This document shows positions 6,992-9,032 of a stretch of 9,032 bases of DNA, in pieces. Source of the DNA: Cytophagales bacterium (GTDB lineage Bacteria; Bacteroidota; Bacteroidia; Cytophagales; 172606-1); NCBI GenBank assembly GCA_025455595.1, contig JALOMD010000066.1, positions 1 through 9,032 of the forward strand, written 5' to 3'. The notes beneath the pieces were generated by a model, which saw only the letters and a program-made list of their open reading frames with translations, ran no database searches and was not told the DNA's origin. The position numbers were made by a program, and so were the translations under genes. Every line of letters begins with the position of its first letter. Within the stretch, counting starts at the first letter, position 1.

Positions 6992-7013
6992 TCCCGCCGT
7001 TTGCGGGATTTTT
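6992..7013 (+). terminator. Small terminator-like hairpin
   Basis: The stem TCCCGC (6992-6997) with GCGGGA (7003-7008) has a 5-nt loop and is followed directly by TTTTT (7009-7013). It lies about 100 nt before the WG-repeat gene, so it could be a backup terminator or an attenuator if the promoter lies upstream of it. Confidence 0.5.
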
Positions 7014-7115
7014 CAATTTTTAGAAAATTCAAGTTTCTTAACTGTCTGATTACCAACATAGAGTAACTCTAATACAAACACACACTTTTTGGCTAAAAAA
7101 TCACGTATTTGTAAA

Positions 7116-8084
7116 ATGCACAAGGAAACTTTTTGGAGCCATCTTGGTATAACGGCCATTATTTGCTTGGCAAGCACGTTTTTAGTAAATTCCCAAAATG
7201 CAGACACTGCCAGCAAGAACTGTTGTAACCACCAAATAGGCCAAGCAAAACTTGACAGCATAAAGAAACACAAGGTTTTCGGTCATTTTACAGAGACCGA
7301 ACCAACAAAAAACCCGCACCTGATTCCTTTCCGACAGGGTGAAAAATGGGGGTTCGCAAATTCCAAATACGAAATCAAAATACCTGTCCGCTATGATTCC
7401 GTGGGCTTGTTCTGGGAAGACAAAACGCATGGTTTCATTGCGAGTGTCAAAGTCGGAGACACAATGTTTTACATTAACAAATCCGGAGACTCCACCAGTG
7501 GTCCTAATCCACCGAGAAAGGAGTTCTACCGGCTTTATGAAATGGTAAAAAAAGCCATTTACAAGAACTTACGGGATTTGGACAAGGTCAACTATTTCAC
7601 ACAGATTGACAAAAAATACGGATTCAAAACCGAACGAGGCGTAAGAATCGCGCCTTCGTACACCAACTACGGCTTTGTGGATGGCGGTTTGGTTACGATG
7701 AAAAATGAAAAAGGGTGGGTTCTATTGGATACGCTGGGCAACCGGCTTTCCGGCGAATTCGATACAATCACGCACTTTTCAAACAGAAGTTTTGCAATCG
7801 TGAAACAAGGGGACAAATACGGGATGATTGACAGAAACGGAAAATTCATCAGAAAACCCAAACACAATGAATTGAATTATTTCATCTACGATGCACAGGC
7901 CGTTTTGATTAGGAAAGGCGACAAATACGGCCTTTTGGATATGAGTGGAAAGAAAATAATAAAACCTAAGTACAGGTTGGAAAATCCATCCACATACTAC
8001 TACACTGAATGCTATCTGTTCTCCGATTCGCGAGGCAGACATTTTTACATGGACGACCACGGAAACAAGTATGTAGGCGAATGA
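7116..8084 (+). CDS. Exported WG-repeat protein
   Basis: Predicted 322 residues. I chose ATG 7116, preceded by A-rich DNA, over an in-frame TTG at 7089 because it places a signal peptide at the N-terminus: His-Lys-Glu, then a hydrophobic stretch (HLGITAIICLASTFLV) and likely cleavage near NSQ (about 25-27). The mature protein carries WG-type beta repeats: EKWGFAN (about 76-82), KKYGFKT (about 166-172), KGWVLLD (199-205), DKYGMIDRNG (233-242) and DKYGLLDMSG (269-278), each followed by a variant of K.I.KP.Y. The WG family is common in Bacteroidota and probably forms a repetitive beta scaffold; no enzymatic residues are evident and function is unknown. Hand counts of sample lines give about 35-48% GC, against about 58% in a sampled line of the AAA gene, suggesting recent acquisition or weak codon selection. 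It stands alone between terminators. Confidence 0.85.
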   Translation: MHKETFWSHLGITAIICLASTFLVNSQNADTASKNCCNHQIGQAKLDSIKKHKVFGHFTETEPTKNPHLIPFRQGEKWGFANSKYEIKIPVRYDSVGLFWEDKTHGFIASVKVGDTMFYINKSGDSTSGPNPPRKEFYRLYEMVKKAIYKNLRDLDKVNYFTQIDKKYGFKTERGVRIAPSYTNYGFVDGGLVTMKNEKGWVLLDTLGNRLSGEFDTITHFSNRSFAIVKQGDKYGMIDRNGKFIRKPKHNELNYFIYDAQAVLIRKGDKYGLLDMSGKKIIKPKYRLENPSTYYYTECYLFSDSRGRHFYMDDHGNKYVGE

Positions 8085-8090
8085 TTGACG

Positions 8091-8122
8091 AAGGACGCAG
8101 GGGTTTTACTTGCGTCTTTTTT
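8091..8122 (+). terminator. Intrinsic terminator of the WG-repeat gene
   Basis: The stem AAGGACGCA (8091-8099) with TGCGTCTTT (8111-8119), including one G-T pair, encloses an 11-nt loop. T residues run from 8117 to 8122. It begins 6 nt after the WG-repeat stop codon. Confidence 0.75.
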
Positions 8123-8136
8123 GTTTTTCAAAATCC

Positions 8137-8151
8137 GCGTTTTGGCAAAAA
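8137..8151. repeat. Possible half copy of the dispersed palindrome
   Basis: GCGTTTTGGCAAAAA matches the left arm and centre of the family with one G missing, and no right arm follows. It may be a decayed copy or coincidence in AT-rich DNA. Confidence 0.35.
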
Positions 8152-8292
8152 AACACAAAAACCCACATCTGTAAGTCGCAACAATTTTAATAAAAATGTC
8201 GTAAACGGGCTTCGGTTATTTTCGTGACAGAAAAATCCGGTTACGGCGATGTGATTCGGGTTATCTATTCACACAATAAACCAGCATATAAA

Positions 8293-8919
8293 ATGAAACG
8301 AACCTTTCTATTCCTTTCCTTACTGCTGTTAGGCACGGCGGCCTATGCCCAACAGAAAAAATCCACGGCGGCAAAAAAATCGTCCGGCTCGGCGGTGCGC
8401 AAGTCGTCGGGCGGCGCGTCAAACAGCGGTTGGGGTATCGGTCTCCGGGGCGGCAGTTTGACGGGCTTGTCGGTGAAAAAATACATGTCCAAAGCGGCCT
8501 TCGAGTTCAACATGGGTGCCCTGTACGGCTACGGCTACGACAACCGCTTCTACCGGGGCCGCGACCGTGACGACTACGAGTACATCGGCTACGGACGCGG
8601 CGGCAGCTTGGGCCTGCAAGCCCGGCTCATGGGCCAACGCGGCATCAAAGGCGCGGCGGGCCTCGACTGGTACTACGGCGGCGGCCTGCAAATGCGCTTC
8701 GACCGGTCTTATTACAATTACCGTTACAAGTCTTACTACGGGCCGGACAAAGACGATTACGTGTGGGTGAACGAACGAGGACGCGCCTCGGCCAACGTCG
8801 GGCTGGACGGATTGGTCGGGCTGGAATACCGGATGCGCGAGGTGCCGCTGTCGTTTTTTGCGGACAGGTCAATTTGCAAGGCGGCTTGGGCTTGCGATAC
8901 AATTTCTGAGTTAATTTAG
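8293..8919 (+). CDS. Small outer-membrane beta-barrel protein with frameshifted C-terminus
   Basis: The open frame has 208 codons from ATG 8293; an upstream in-frame GTG at 8224 is less likely because the signal peptide (MKRTFLFLSLLLLG, cleavage after AYA at 19) begins at this ATG. A Lys/Ser-rich linker (about 20-44) leads into alternating beta-strand segments such as WGIGLRGGSLTGLSVKKY and ASANVGLDGLVGLEYRM, with Tyr/Arg/Asp-rich loops (81-96 and 137-158) typical of small porin-like barrels of this phylum. After residue 191 the frame reads RSICKAAWACDTISELI, which does not look like a barrel end. The +2 frame from 8868 reads VNLQGGLGLRYNF then TGA, a classic last strand ending in Phe. So the gene carries a frameshift or small indel, or the sequence has an error. 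Ligand and role are unknown. Confidence 0.75.
   Translation: MKRTFLFLSLLLLGTAAYAQQKKSTAAKKSSGSAVRKSSGGASNSGWGIGLRGGSLTGLSVKKYMSKAAFEFNMGALYGYGYDNRFYRGRDRDDYEYIGYGRGGSLGLQARLMGQRGIKGAAGLDWYYGGGLQMRFDRSYYNYRYKSYYGPDKDDYVWVNERGRASANVGLDGLVGLEYRMREVPLSFFADRSICKAAWACDTISELI
8868..8909 (+). other. Out-of-frame terminal beta-strand of the barrel gene
   Basis: Codons 8868-8909 encode VNLQGGLGLRYNF followed by TGA. Alternating residues and a terminal Phe match the outer-membrane assembly signal. This frame is offset from the main frame, which ends 10 nt later at TAG 8917-8919. Two extra bases, or one missing base, near 8851-8867 would explain the break. Confidence 0.65.
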
Positions 8920-8946
8920 AATTCAGAATTCTGAATTAAGAATTGA
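8919..8946. repeat. Four tandem GAATTNN heptads containing a perfect palindrome
   Basis: GAATT recurs every 7 bases at 8919, 8926, 8933 and 8940. The inner part forms an 18-bp perfect palindrome (8920-8937) centred on GAATTC. The array begins at the last base of the barrel gene's open frame and 10 nt after the TGA of the out-of-frame end. Confidence 0.6.
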
Positions 8947-8971
8947 GGCGTTCTGTTAACTGTGTTTCGGC

Positions 8972-9006
8972 AACCGGCCGTTGGGCGAGTTCCAACGGCC
9001 GGTTTT
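8972..9006 (+). terminator. Strong terminator hairpin after the barrel gene
   Basis: A perfect 13-bp stem, AACCGGCCGTTGG (8972-8984) with CCAACGGCCGGTT (8992-9004), has a 7-nt loop and ends in TTTT (9003-9006). The stem is very GC-rich and stable. The T-run is short but clear. Confidence 0.8.
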
Positions 9007-9032
9007 GCGTTTTAGGCAAATTTTGCCCAAAA
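9007..9032. repeat. Dispersed palindrome, copy 5 (cut by window end)
   Basis: GCGTTTTAGGCAAA starts immediately after the terminator's T-run and is followed by TTTTGCCCAAAA, where the window ends. The final CGC expected for the right arm lies outside. Confidence 0.75.

Larger units (their letters stand above)
6657..7115. other. AT-rich non-coding gap with terminators
   Basis: This 459-bp gap holds a 7-bp tandem repeat (6663-6683), an inverted repeat GTTGATG/CATCAAC (6685-6691 with 6711-6717), an intrinsic terminator (6816-6853), a dispersed palindrome copy (6926-6956) and a second terminator-like hairpin (6992-7013). No gene is evident on either strand. The composition is clearly AT-richer than the flanking AAA gene. 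Confidence 0.7.

Noticed and set aside
8224..8292. GTG start for the barrel gene, adding 23 residues
   Set aside because: The signal peptide begins at ATG 8293, which is preceded by A-rich DNA, so the upstream extension would mask it.

Overview
The window looks like chromosome from a moderately GC-rich member of the Bacteroidota, probably a Cytophagales- or Saprospirales-like lineage. The evidence is a TonB-dependent receptor ending in Phe, a WG-repeat secreted protein, a small outer-membrane barrel, a tandem CbxX-type AAA ATPase of a kind I associate with this phylum, and start sites that lack clear Shine-Dalgarno sequences and lie in A-rich DNA. This placement is inference from gene content; no rRNA or other marker gene is present.

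Five genes are all on the + strand. (1) 1-858: the C-terminal part of an MscS-family mechanosensitive channel, cut by the window's left edge. (2) 1346-3577: a TonB-dependent outer-membrane receptor resembling heme/hemoglobin receptors. (3) 4035-6656: a large cytoplasmic protein built from two related N-terminal beta-rich units followed by two CbxX/SpoVK-type AAA+ modules, with a probable TTG start. (4) 7116-8084: a secreted WG-repeat protein in a conspicuously AT-richer stretch. (5) 8293-8919: a small outer-membrane beta-barrel protein whose last strand has slipped out of frame.

The genes are not packed as an operon. Gaps of 200-490 bp separate them, and each gap carries one or more strong hairpins, several of them terminator-like. 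The unusual content is in these gaps. A dispersed palindrome with arms close to GCGTTTTGGGC occurs five times (907, 1137, 3672, 6926, 9007), plus a possible half copy at 8137. A run of seven perfect hairpins, each with exactly a 3-nt loop, fills 969-1118. Two different 7-bp tandem repeats sit at or just after stop codons (6663 and 8919).

I see no evidence that the five genes form one pathway. Three are envelope proteins (channel, receptor, barrel), one is predicted to be exported, and the AAA protein is cytoplasmic with unknown substrate. The best candidates for something undescribed are the double-duplicated AAA protein and the intergenic hairpin elements.
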